A DNA stretch of 64,000 bases, taken from an uncultured Cohaesibacter sp. (GTDB lineage Bacteria; Pseudomonadota; Alphaproteobacteria; Rhizobiales; Cohaesibacteraceae). This document shows positions 25,852 to 33,016 of the stretch, one piece after another. Position numbers and translations under genes: made by a program. Location: contig NZ_OY781091.1 in the NCBI RefSeq assembly GCF_963676275.1, positions 2,210,775-2,274,774 on the forward strand, written 5' to 3'. Every line of letters begins with the position of its first letter. Position 1 is the first letter of the stretch. The notes under the pieces were generated by a model that had not been told where the DNA came from, did no database searches, and saw only the letters and a program-made list of their open reading frames with translations.

Positions 25852-28298
25852 GTCAGCCCCATTTTCTTGAGGTGTTCTTCAACGCGGGCGCTGTAGGTTT
25901 TTACGTCGTCGGTGAGGCTTGGCAGGGTGTGCTGATAGCGCTCTTCAAGGACCTTGACGCGGGTGGCAAGATGTTGGGTGACGCGCTCAATTTCCTCAAC
26001 AATCTGCGCCTTGACGCTGGCGAACCATTTGTCGAACAGCACAATCTCCTTGATCTCTTCAAGGCTCAAGGCCGGAATTCTTTCAAAGACCAGTTTGTCG
26101 AGCGCATCGACTTTTGCCTTATGGGCGCTTTTGGCGGATTTCACCGCGTTGTTGAGCTGGAGCCATTTATTAAGCGCCGCGATTTCGTCCTTGTCATTGC
26201 TTTGCTTCTTGGCAGCTTTGACTTCTTTCTCGGCCACTGCACCTTTATCATTGGTGCCAGCTTCGAGCAGACCTTCTTCGCCGGTATTTTCTTCGGTGAA
26301 CGTCTCCAGCTCTTGCGTTGCATCATCAAGCTTTGCCTGCAGGGCGTCGATCTCGGCTTGCTCCTTGGCGAAATATTTCACGATCACAAGGGCGGGCGGG
26401 ATGATGTCGCTTTTATAGCGCTCTTTGCTCTTGGCTTTGCCAAATTCGAAGTCGTGTTCTTCCTTGTATTTCGGTTTGCCGTTCTTGTCCTTGACCGGCA
26501 CCAGCTTGCGTACCTTGTTCGCAACCGCCCAATCGTCCTGCACGATCAGATGAACATCGTCCTCCATCACCTCAGCCCAATAATCCATCAGGATCTGATA
26601 GATGTCGTATTTGCTGATGAGGTCCGAACCTGCGTAAGCCTCTAGCAAATCTTCGGACAGATCGAAGATGACTTTCTTGGGTTTGTCGCCTTGTTTGATG
26701 GCGGCCAGCGCGTCTTTATGCGCGTCTTTCCAAGCCCCAAAACGCTCAAGTGCGCTTTGCTTGAAGGTGGCAAATTCAGGATGCTCCAGAATGGTTGCCT
26801 TCACCTCGCGGCCATCGATCAGGGCTGAGGCATAGCCTTTGCGGGCTTCCTCGCCGAACAAGGTTGTGCGCAGAGTAGGGAAGACATCCCAGTAATTTTG
26901 CAATGCGTCGATATCTCGCTTCGGTATGCCGCCATTCAGATGGGCATCCAGATCGTGAATATCTTCCGCCGCACTGGAATCGATATAGCGTGGAATGTTG
27001 AGGTTATACTCGTTCTTGCCGGAAATTTCGGTAAAAGGCACAAGACGGGAATAGCCATCGATCTCGCGCTGATTGTTAAACACATCGATGATGCGGTGGA
27101 TGTCCTGCGACCGCAGGCGGTTCTTGTTGCCGTCCTTGATGAAGCCCTTGCTGGCGTCGATCATGAAAATCGGGCGCTCGTGGCCAGCGGATTCCTTGTC
27201 GATGACAATGATACAGGCCGGAATGCCGGTGCCGTAAAAGAGGTTGGCAGGCAGGCCGATGATGCCCTTGATATAGCCCTGGCGAATGATGTTGCGGCGA
27301 ATGTCCGCCTCTGCATTGCCACGGAACAGCACGCCATGGGGCAGAATGACCGCGCCTTTGCCTTTGCTTTTCAGCGATTTGATGATGTGCAACAGAAACG
27401 CATAGTCGCCATTTTTTTCTGGTGGCGTGCCATATTCAAAGCGCTCGAACTTGTCTTCATCGACCTTGATGCCATTGCTCCAGGATTTCAAAGAGAATGG
27501 CGGGTTGGCAACGGCATAATCGAAGGTGCGCAATTTACCTTCGTCATCTTTCCAGTGGGGTTCCGCTAATGTGTCACCCTGCCATATGTCGGCTGAAGCT
27601 GAGTTGTGCAGAACCATATTCATTTTTGCGAGCGCTGCGGTGGCCTGTTCTTTTTCCTGCCCGTAAAGGGTTAGCCCGTTCGGCGCTTCATCATTCACCT
27701 TCAGTAGCAAAGAGCCTGACCCACAGGTCGGGTCATAGGCAGTCATGTCCTGCGGGGTTTGATCGCCGATCCCCATGACGCGGGCCAAGATGCGGGAAAC
27801 TTCTGCTGGGGTGTAGAACTGCCCCTTGCTCTTGCCGGATTCGGTTGCAAAGTGACGCATGAGATATTCATAGGCGTCGCCGAGAAGGTCATCACCATCA
27901 GCACGGTTCTTGCCCAGATCGAGGTCTTCAAAGATACCGACAAGCTTGCTGAGCGTGTCGACCATCGCCTTGCCCTTGCCTAGCTTGTCTTCATTGTCAA
28001 AGTCGTTGTCCGCGTTGGATAGCCAGTCCATGCCGTTTTTTTTGGCAAACGCGGAGACGATTTCGTTCATCCCTTCGCCAATACCCGTTTTGCCTTTCAA
28101 AGCCACCATGTCATTGAAGGAGCCGCCTTCTGGAACTTCCAACGTTCCAAAGGGCAGATTGGTGTATTTGTCCGTGACGTATTTCATGAAGAGAAGCGTC
28201 AGGATGTAGTTCTTGTACTGGGAGGCGTCCATGCCGCCGCGCAACTCATCGCAACTGGCCCAGAGAGCGGAATAGAGTTCAGTTTTTTTAATTGCCAT
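25845..28298 (-). CDS. hsdM: type I DNA adenine methyltransferase, M subunit (long form)
   Basis: HsdM methylates adenine N6 in the target chosen by HsdS. The 817 residues hold the N-terminal helical HsdM_N domain (about 1-135), then the N6-MTase domain. The latter has GQFYTPAEVSRILARVMG (159-176), the SAM-binding DPTCGSGSLLLK (189-200) and catalytic NPPF (265-268). This is about 300 residues longer than typical HsdM. The extra C-terminal part (about 480-817) is rich in Lys, Glu and Ala, with likely coiled-coil stretches (AEIDALQAKLDDATQELETF; EKEVKAAKKQSNDKDEIAAL), and ends in helices resembling those that clamp HsdS. It is the first gene of the RM operon; a 301-base gene-free leader lies upstream. 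Confidence 0.94.
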   Translation of the reverse strand: MAIKKTELYSALWASCDELRGGMDASQYKNYILTLLFMKYVTDKYTNLPFGTLEVPEGGSFNDMVALKGKTGIGEGMNEIVSAFAKKNGMDWLSNADNDFDNEDKLGKGKAMVDTLSKLVGIFEDLDLGKNRADGDDLLGDAYEYLMRHFATESGKSKGQFYTPAEVSRILARVMGIGDQTPQDMTAYDPTCGSGSLLLKVNDEAPNGLTLYGQEKEQATAALAKMNMVLHNSASADIWQGDTLAEPHWKDDEGKLRTFDYAVANPPFSLKSWSNGIKVDEDKFERFEYGTPPEKNGDYAFLLHIIKSLKSKGKGAVILPHGVLFRGNAEADIRRNIIRQGYIKGIIGLPANLFYGTGIPACIIVIDKESAGHERPIFMIDASKGFIKDGNKNRLRSQDIHRIIDVFNNQREIDGYSRLVPFTEISGKNEYNLNIPRYIDSSAAEDIHDLDAHLNGGIPKRDIDALQNYWDVFPTLRTTLFGEEARKGYASALIDGREVKATILEHPEFATFKQSALERFGAWKDAHKDALAAIKQGDKPKKVIFDLSEDLLEAYAGSDLISKYDIYQILMDYWAEVMEDDVHLIVQDDWAVANKVRKLVPVKDKNGKPKYKEEHDFEFGKAKSKERYKSDIIPPALVIVKYFAKEQAEIDALQAKLDDATQELETFTEENTGEEGLLEAGTNDKGAVAEKEVKAAKKQSNDKDEIAALNKWLQLNNAVKSAKSAHKAKVDALDKLVFERIPALSLEEIKEIVLFDKWFASVKAQIVEEIERVTQHLATRVKVLEERYQHTLPSLTDDVKTYSARVEEHLKKMGLTW

Positions 28299-28599
28299 TT
28301 ATCATTGTCTTCCAAAAACGGATCCAGGTCAGAGACTCGAAGCAGAAGTGTCTGCAATCAAATAGTATTTTGGTGGTGTGTTCCTCAAGTCTGTTTTTCG
28401 CAAGGCTACAGGCAATCGGAAGGCCCTTCAACGTAGAGGCGATCTTTCCGGTGCAAAATGAGACAAGTTGCCAACTTGCCAGCAATTTCCTCAGTAGAGC
28501 GCAAAATTGGTGTGGGTTTTTGTCATGCCGCCGTTGGAGCAATCGATTCGAGCGTCATGGAAATAGCATTGTGTCTGTGGGTAGACATCCTCTGTCAGA
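28299..28599. other. leader region of the hsd operon
   Basis: These 301 bases separate the small acidic gene from hsdM. A 103-codon open frame exists on the plus strand but has no convincing start site or composition. I expect the hsd promoter here on the minus strand but cannot pinpoint it; no operator palindrome or controller gene is visible. Confidence 0.4.
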
Positions 28600-28755
28600 C
28601 TAATTCATATCAAGTTCCCTATCATCACCTGAAATGGAAGGCTCAAGGTCGGCGTCTCCATCAATGGCATCGAGCAGATCAATGAGGTCTTCAATTAGAT
28701 CCGCAATGCGCTCTCTCAGTTCAAGAAAAGTCAGTGGCTTAGTTCTATCGATCAT
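28600..28755 (-). CDS. small acidic protein with DGDADLEPS motif
   Basis: This 51-residue protein begins MIDRTKPLTFLELRERIADLIEDLIDLLDAIDGDADLEPS. A Leu-rich amphipathic helix (about residues 9-31) is followed by an acidic segment with Asp-Gly-Asp-Ala-Asp-Leu-Glu-Pro-Ser. Short proteins with a Leu-Asp-Ala-x-Asp-Gly-Asp-x-Asp-Leu-Glu motif are common in rhizobial genomes, often near phage-like or mobile genes, without known function. I chose ATG 28755; the frame extends upstream to 29019 but that part crosses inverted repeats and reads like non-coding sequence. It lies between the replication-like gene and hsdM on the same strand, within the accessory region. Confidence 0.6.
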   Translation of the reverse strand: MIDRTKPLTFLELRERIADLIEDLIDLLDAIDGDADLEPSISGDDRELDMN

Positions 28756-28955
28756 CGTAATCTCTCCATACTTAAAAATACCGCTTTTCACTGCACGCAA
28801 TAATGGGTTTTCTCTTTTGAATTCCGCCCTCATAAAAATCCAACTTCCCCACCGGTCCGCGGCTGGGATTGTCCCAGAGATTGGATGCCCCCTCCCGTCA
28901 GGGTGAGGGTGCTTCTTTGCTCTCTTGGGTATGGTAGTTAAGGATGTCTTTGAAA

Positions 28956-28996
28956 TGATGACGTTCGAGCCGGAGATATGGCCCAGAACGTCATCA
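28956..28996. repeat. inverted repeat, 11-base perfect arms
   Basis: TGATGACGTTC (28956-28966) and GAACGTCATCA (28986-28996) are perfect inverted copies with a 19-base spacer. There is no T-run on either side. The site lies in a mobile-type region next to a replication-like gene. Confidence 0.6.
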
Positions 28997-29022
28997 GTTT
29001 TGAGATTGCCCATCTGCAATTC

Positions 29023-29049
29023 TGGGACGTGGAAAATGGCAACGTCCCA
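29023..29049. repeat. inverted repeat, 8-base perfect arms
   Basis: TGGGACGT (29023-29030) and ACGTCCCA (29042-29049) pair perfectly with an 11-base loop. It shares a GACGT core with the repeat 30 bases to the left, suggesting a common binding protein or a paired structural element. Confidence 0.55.
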
Positions 29050-29069
29050 TATTTAAAGATGAGACGTCT

Positions 29070-29540
29070 TCACAATGAAGAAGGGATTCTGCTTTTCCCG
29101 TTTCTGCCTTTGGGGTTGTTGGCCCTGGCGATTCTGACCGGGAAATCCTCACCCTTCTTCCATGCCCTGTAGAGTTTGCGGCCAACGGGTGCTTCATATT
29201 GGCTGCAGGCGAGTTCGGTCAGTTCATACATGGCCCCGCGTGCTGCTCCATTGACACCAAGGCAGGGTGTTTCGGTCTGGACGATGAAGCCTTTGGCTTG
29301 CAGATCATGGAAAGCTCTTGCCGCCGTGTTGTCGCTGACGCCTAGTCTCTGCGCTGCCTGCCGGACGCTTAGGCAAATCCGCCCATTGTTATTGTTGTTG
29401 GGGCCGCGCCATTCGAGCTTGAGCCAAGGATAAAGCGCTTGCGCAGTGGGAGAAAGAGCCCGCCAGGCGGGTTCCTCCATCATGGAACGGATGAATTTTG
29501 TCCAATGCTCTGATTTGGTTTCTTTTCCCGGTTTCGGCAT
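29070..29540 (-). CDS. helix-turn-helix, replication-initiator-like protein
   Basis: This 156-residue protein has a winged-helix-type middle. ICLSVRQAAQRLGVSDNTAARAFHDLQAKGFIVQTE (about residues 55-90) is a clear helix-turn-helix followed by a beta wing. The N-terminus (EHWTKFIRSMMEEPAWRALSPTAQALYPWLKLEWRG) resembles the start of plasmid or phage replication and helper proteins in which a WRALS-x-x-A segment precedes the HTH. The C-terminus is basic. It starts four bases after alpA ends, so the pair is co-transcribed. Genes like this recur beside alpA in integrated elements of alphaproteobacteria. I infer a role in element replication or regulation; direct evidence is lacking. Confidence 0.65.
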   Translation of the reverse strand: MPKPGKETKSEHWTKFIRSMMEEPAWRALSPTAQALYPWLKLEWRGPNNNNNGRICLSVRQAAQRLGVSDNTAARAFHDLQAKGFIVQTETPCLGVNGAARGAMYELTELACSQYEAPVGRKLYRAWKKGEDFPVRIARANNPKGRNGKSRIPSSL

Positions 29541-29544
29541 AAGA

Positions 29545-29754
29545 TCATCCCTTCCTGCTAGGTGCAGTTTCGTCGCGTTTTGCGATTTGTGCCTGCTGCC
29601 AGGAATGAATTTCGCTTTCTGCCCACGCGACGGCGCGAATGCCCAGCTTGACCGGTTTCGGGAACCGGTTTTCCTTCATCGCTTCATAGATTGCGCTTCT
29701 GCGCAGACCAACCCTGATTTCAACATCTGGCAGTCGTAGAAACTTCTCGGTCAT
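29545..29754 (-). CDS. AlpA-family phage/element regulatory protein (MerR-like HTH)
   Basis: This 69-residue protein is a textbook AlpA: FLRLPDVEIRVGLRRSAIYEAMKENRFPKPVKLGIRAVAWAESEIHSW. It has the winged-helix pattern Arg-x-Gly-Leu-x-Arg-Ser-x-Ile-Tyr, then Phe-Pro-x-Pro-Val-Lys-Leu-Gly and Ala-Val-Ala-Trp. AlpA proteins activate integrase expression or act as excisionases for elements integrated at tRNA or tmRNA genes. I chose ATG 29754 over an upstream ATG (29889), as the family starts just before the Leu-Arg-Leu-Pro segment. Together with the downstream HTH protein it marks the region as a former or still active integrative element, but no integrase gene is found. Confidence 0.88.
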   Translation of the reverse strand: MTEKFLRLPDVEIRVGLRRSAIYEAMKENRFPKPVKLGIRAVAWAESEIHSWQQAQIAKRDETAPSRKG

Positions 29755-30041
29755 AACCGCTTCTCCTTGGTTTGTGATGTAACAAGGAGAACGGTAGTGG
29801 ACGATTTCAGTTGGTTGATAAGTCGTCGCAAATTTCTGAATCTGGAGAGAGTAGTTGTTTCTCAAGAAATGAAATGTTTTTATAATCATTATTGTTAGCA
29901 GGTTAGGATTACGCCTAATTCAAATGTTGATGGCTACGAAGAGGCACGACAGAGCCGGAAACTTCTTTGCCCATCAGGAACTGCGACCAAGAATCCAGTA
30001 CGGCACGCCGTCTTTGCAACATTGTCCATCGTCGAATGCTT
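29755..30041. other. promoter region of alpA, adjoining the insertion sequence
   Basis: These 287 bases lie between alpA and the left end of the IS element. They are AT-rich near alpA, and I see no coding frame, tRNA fragment or integrase remnant. The alpA promoter presumably lies here; the IS end is 288 bases from the start codon. Confidence 0.4.
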
Positions 30042-30096
30042 TGGGACTGATGTGTGTGGTTATGACTGGAGGGTTCAGCTCATTAGTGTCTGCGAT

Positions 30097-31077
30097 TTAA
30101 GCGGCTTGTGATTGATGTTGCAAGCGGCGCAGTTGAATTGTCTTCTGTTTGATCCTTTCCCTTTGTTCCAGAATTGCCTGTCCTCTTCCGAAGTAGACAT
30201 CGGCTGGTGTGAGATTTCCAAGGCTCTCATGGTACCGGTGATGATTATAGTGGTTGATGAATGCAGCAATCTCATTTTCCAGATCCGCCGGGAAGAAGTA
30301 GTTCTCCAGCAGGATCCGGTTCTTGAGTGTCTGATGCCAACGCTCGATTTTACCCTGTGTCTGCGGATGACCTGGCGCACCATGTATCTGTTTCATTGAC
30401 CGGTCTTCCAGCCAATTTCCCAGATCCTCAGCGATGTAACATGGGCCATTGTCTGACAACAGGCGCGGTTTATGTTCGACCTTCACGCTATCACAGCCAG
30501 AAGTCTCAAGGGCCAGATTGAGGGTGTCAGTAACATCATGGACCTTCATGGTAGTGCACAATTTCCAAGCCACGACATAGCGCGAAAAGTCATCAAGAAT
30601 GGTGGACAGGTAAAGCCAACCCCAGCCAATGACCTTCAAGTAGGTGAAGTCGGTTTGCCACATCTCGTTGGGACGGGTTGTCTTGTCCCGGAATTCATTA
30701 TCAGCTTTCATGACGATGAAGGCCGGAGACGTGATCAAGTCATGAGCTTTCAGAAGACGATAGACCGAAGCCTCTGAGACAAAATAGCTTTCCGTGTCTG
30801 TGAAGGTCACTGCCAGCTCCCGGGGAGACAATTCGGTTTGCTCCAGAGCCAGTTCGACGATCTTGTCACGGACATCATCCTCAATCCGGTTCCAGACTCG
30901 TGACGGGGCAGAGCTGTGATCTTCCAGCCCTTCAACACCATCGATCAGGAAACGGTCGTACCAACGATAAAATGTTGATTTAGGAATGCCCAACATCTTC
31001 AATGTTCGAGTTACCGGCAGATGGGATTCCTCGACAAGGCGGATGATCTCATGCTTCTCGGATGCGGGATATCTCAC
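30097..31077 (-). CDS. IS3-family transposase OrfB (DDE integrase core)
   Basis: This 326-residue protein carries the catalytic domain of the transposase. A helix-turn-helix N-terminus contains VTRTLKMLGIPKSTFYRWYDRF (about residues 18-39), followed by an HTH_21-like linker. The rve integrase core has the acid triad visible as Asp in WQTDFTYLKV, Asp in LLSDNGPCY and Glu in QGKIERWHQTLKNR. The end of the fold is INHYNHHRYHESLGNLTPADVYFG. The start codon is GTG at 31077, overlapping the OrfA stop codon (GTGA) in a different frame; expression may be by coupling or by frameshifting into a fused OrfAB. All catalytic residues are intact, so the element may be active. Confidence 0.9.
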   Translation of the reverse strand: MRYPASEKHEIIRLVEESHLPVTRTLKMLGIPKSTFYRWYDRFLIDGVEGLEDHSSAPSRVWNRIEDDVRDKIVELALEQTELSPRELAVTFTDTESYFVSEASVYRLLKAHDLITSPAFIVMKADNEFRDKTTRPNEMWQTDFTYLKVIGWGWLYLSTILDDFSRYVVAWKLCTTMKVHDVTDTLNLALETSGCDSVKVEHKPRLLSDNGPCYIAEDLGNWLEDRSMKQIHGAPGHPQTQGKIERWHQTLKNRILLENYFFPADLENEIAAFINHYNHHRYHESLGNLTPADVYFGRGQAILEQRERIKQKTIQLRRLQHQSQAA

Positions 31078-31448
31078 TCTTCTTCGCCCCCATCTTCGAT
31101 CATGCTTTTTTTAAGCAGACGGAGCTCAAGTGTTTGCTCTGCGACAACTTCCTTAAGATCCCTAGCCTCCTTGCGCAGCAACTTCACTTCATCGCTGGTG
31201 GCTGCACGAGCCGTATCTCCGGCCAGACGCTTCTTGCCAGCCTCAAGGAATTCCTTCGACCAGGTGTAATAAAGGCTCTCGGAGATACCTTCGCGGCGGC
31301 ACAGGGCGGCGATGCTGTCTTCGCCACGCAAACCGTCCAACACAATGCGGATCTTCTCTTCTGCCGAATATTTCTTTCGGGTCTTTCGGCGGATGTCTTT
31401 GATGGTCATCTCTGCAGATGGCTTCTGCAGACCGGATTTCTGTCTCAT
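31074..31448 (-). CDS. IS3-family transposase OrfA (HTH, leucine-zipper)
   Basis: This 124-residue protein binds the IS ends. RRKTRKKYSAEEKIRIVLDGLRGEDSIAALCRREGISESLYYTWSKEFLEAG (about 20-71) is the HTH_Tnp_1 domain. A Leu-rich coiled coil follows (DEVKLLRKEARDLKEVVAEQTLELRLLKKSM, about 85-115) for dimer formation. It is encoded just upstream of OrfB, with a four-base overlap. The length and layout are standard for IS3 elements, and no frameshift or internal stop is present. Confidence 0.9.
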   Translation of the reverse strand: MRQKSGLQKPSAEMTIKDIRRKTRKKYSAEEKIRIVLDGLRGEDSIAALCRREGISESLYYTWSKEFLEAGKKRLAGDTARAATSDEVKLLRKEARDLKEVVAEQTLELRLLKKSMIEDGGEEE

Positions 31449-31607
31449 CTTCGCTTCCTTTGATAGAGCTACGATGAGCCAAAATCCTCCTTTGTCAAAT
31501 CAATCCAATCTGTCCCATAGGTGCTGAGACGGAACAGGGTGTTCAGAGGGAATGTTTGGGCTCTTCCAACCTGTCAGTTCGCCACGACCAAACCTCGGCC
31601 ATCTCAC

Positions 31608-31643
31608 GCAAAAAGAAAAGTGACCCGATGAAACAGGCCACTT
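31608..31643 (-). terminator. rho-independent terminator of the ABC ATPase gene
   Basis: On the minus strand AAGTGGCC (31643-31636) pairs with GGGTCACTT (31626-31618) with one wobble, then TTCTTTTTGCG follows. It lies about 90 bases past the ATPase stop codon. Confidence 0.65.
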
Positions 31644-31730
31644 TCAAGTTGCTCTAAGTGCCTCTCAGATTCTGATAAGCAAATATTGAGGAGTGAGAAG
31701 AGGGTGAAACAACTTCAAAAAAAGCTGCGT

Positions 31731-32828
31731 TTATGCGGCCAACTGCTGGGGAACATTAATCTCCATTCGAGCACCATTATCCGGGTCGAAGAAATGGATT
31801 TTCTCCGGATCTGCGCGAAGATAGATCATGTCACCGGGATTGAGTGCCAGACTTGGATCAAGCCGCGCCGTCAATTCCTGTTCTCCGACAAGGCAAATGG
31901 CGTGGGTGTCTGAACCCAATGGTTCCAGAACATCAATTCGGGCGCTGATCAGGGCGTCTTCCTTATCGCAGGGAACCAGATGCTCTGGGCGAATGCCCAC
32001 CTCGATGGTCTGACCATCGGCTTTCTCGCAGGCGAGCGCCTGCAATTCGAAGCCCTCTGTCTGGAATTTGACAGCCTCTGCTTCACGCACAACATTTGCC
32101 GTTATGATATTCATCTTGGGAGAGCCGATGAATTCGCCGACGAAACGGCTGATCGGGCGCTCATATACCTGCACCGGACGGCCTTGTTGCATGATCATGC
32201 CGTCTTTCAGAATGACGATATGATCGGCAAGCGTCATGGCCTCGACCTGATCATGCGTCACATAGATCGTGGTCGTCTTGAGAAGATTATGCAGGCGTTT
32301 GATCTGGGTGCGCATATCGACGCGCAATTTGGCGTCGAGGTTGGAGAGGGGCTCATCGAACAGATAAACCTTGGGGCGGCGAACAATGGCGCGCCCCATG
32401 GCCACACGCTGGCGCTGACCGCCGGAAAGCTGGCCGGGTTTGCGTTCAAGCAGCTGGGAGATTTGCAAGATCTTTGCCGCTTCCTTGACGCGCTTGTCAA
32501 TTTCGCCAGCGTCCATGCCCCGCATCTTCAGGCCAAAGCCGATATTTTCAGCGACCGACATATGCGGATAGAGGGCATAATCCTGAAAGACCATCGCGAT
32601 GTCACGGTCTCGCGGTTCAAGCTCATTGACGACGTCGCCATCAATCTTGAGCGTTCCACCTGAAATTTCCTCCAGCCCGGCAACCATCCGTAACAGCGTC
32701 GACTTGCCGCACCCCGATGGTCCGACAAACGTCACAAATGCTCCATCGTCAATTGACAGATCAATACCTTTGATCGCGCGAAACGTCCCGTAATCCTTGA
32801 TGAGACGTTCAAGCTCAATACTCGCCAT
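31731..32828 (-). CDS. sugar ABC transporter ATP-binding protein (UgpC/MalK type)
   Basis: This 365-residue ATPase would power the carbohydrate importer encoded on the other side of the GntR gene. Walker A is GPSGCGKSTLLRMVAGLEE (about 36-54), the Q-loop MVFQDYALYPHMSV, the signature LSGGQRQRVAMGRAIVRRP (about 135-153), Walker B VYLFDEPLSNLDAKLR, and the H-loop IYVTHDQVEAM. The C-terminal TOBE/MalK regulatory domain (about 240-365) is present, with GIRPEHLVP and TARLDPSLALNPGDMIYLR, as in CUT1-family ATPases that serve one or several sugar importers. It is transcribed away from the GntR regulator and the rest of the transporter, sharing the 188-base promoter region. The assignment is secure; the sugar is unknown. 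Confidence 0.93.
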   Translation of the reverse strand: MASIELERLIKDYGTFRAIKGIDLSIDDGAFVTFVGPSGCGKSTLLRMVAGLEEISGGTLKIDGDVVNELEPRDRDIAMVFQDYALYPHMSVAENIGFGLKMRGMDAGEIDKRVKEAAKILQISQLLERKPGQLSGGQRQRVAMGRAIVRRPKVYLFDEPLSNLDAKLRVDMRTQIKRLHNLLKTTTIYVTHDQVEAMTLADHIVILKDGMIMQQGRPVQVYERPISRFVGEFIGSPKMNIITANVVREAEAVKFQTEGFELQALACEKADGQTIEVGIRPEHLVPCDKEDALISARIDVLEPLGSDTHAICLVGEQELTARLDPSLALNPGDMIYLRADPEKIHFFDPDNGARMEINVPQQLAA

Positions 32829-32955
32829 CAGTTCCTCCCAGATGACCGTGCAGGGCCCGGAAGCCCCGGCTATTCATGTGTAAAAAAGGCTCCATTGTGC
32901 GCAATAGGGCCGATGAGGGGGACAATCGATAGTGACTGAAAATGTCGGCTTGTCA

Positions 32956-32987
32956 TATCGATTAATTATCGCTATATTATCGATAAT
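32956..32987. promoter_or_regulatory. candidate GntR operator pair
   Basis: A perfect 12-base palindrome ATTATCGATAAT lies at 32976-32987. A second ATTATCG copy lies 11 bases upstream (32965-32971), next to ATCGATTAAT. The spacing is one helical turn, and the site sits in the divergent promoter between the ATPase gene and the GntR gene. Confidence 0.5.
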
Positions 32988-33016
32988 GTAATTGAGATGC
33001 AAGCTCTGGGTAGAAA

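Larger units (their letters stand above)
28756..29069. other. gene-free stretch with paired inverted repeats
   Basis: No gene is supported over these 314 bases. They hold two strong inverted repeats (28956-28996 and 29023-29049), annotated separately, and a run of ACGT-centred motifs including AGACGTCT near 29062. The stretch lies directly downstream of the replication-initiator-like gene. Confidence 0.5.
30042..31517 (-). mobile_element. IS3-family insertion sequence, about 1.48 kb
   Basis: The two transposase frames are bounded by imperfect terminal inverted repeats: TGGGACTGAT at 30042-30051 and, on the minus strand, TGGGACAGATT from 31517 to 31507. Similarity continues inward for about 24 bases (both carry a GGTT/GATT and TGAC segment). 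Size and two-frame organisation fit IS3. The flanking trinucleotides (CTT left, TAG right) do not match, so no target duplication is evident. Confidence 0.75.

Noticed and set aside
28292-28603. A 103-codon plus-strand frame in the hsd leader
   Set aside because: It has no good start site, overlaps the hsdM start antisense, and its composition is random-looking.
19674-31730. Repeat of the tRNA-Ser 3' end that would mark the far edge of an integrated element
   Set aside because: I scanned for the tail of the tRNA (GGTTCGAATCC through the CCTCTCC arm) downstream and saw no second copy in the window, so no attachment site is annotated.
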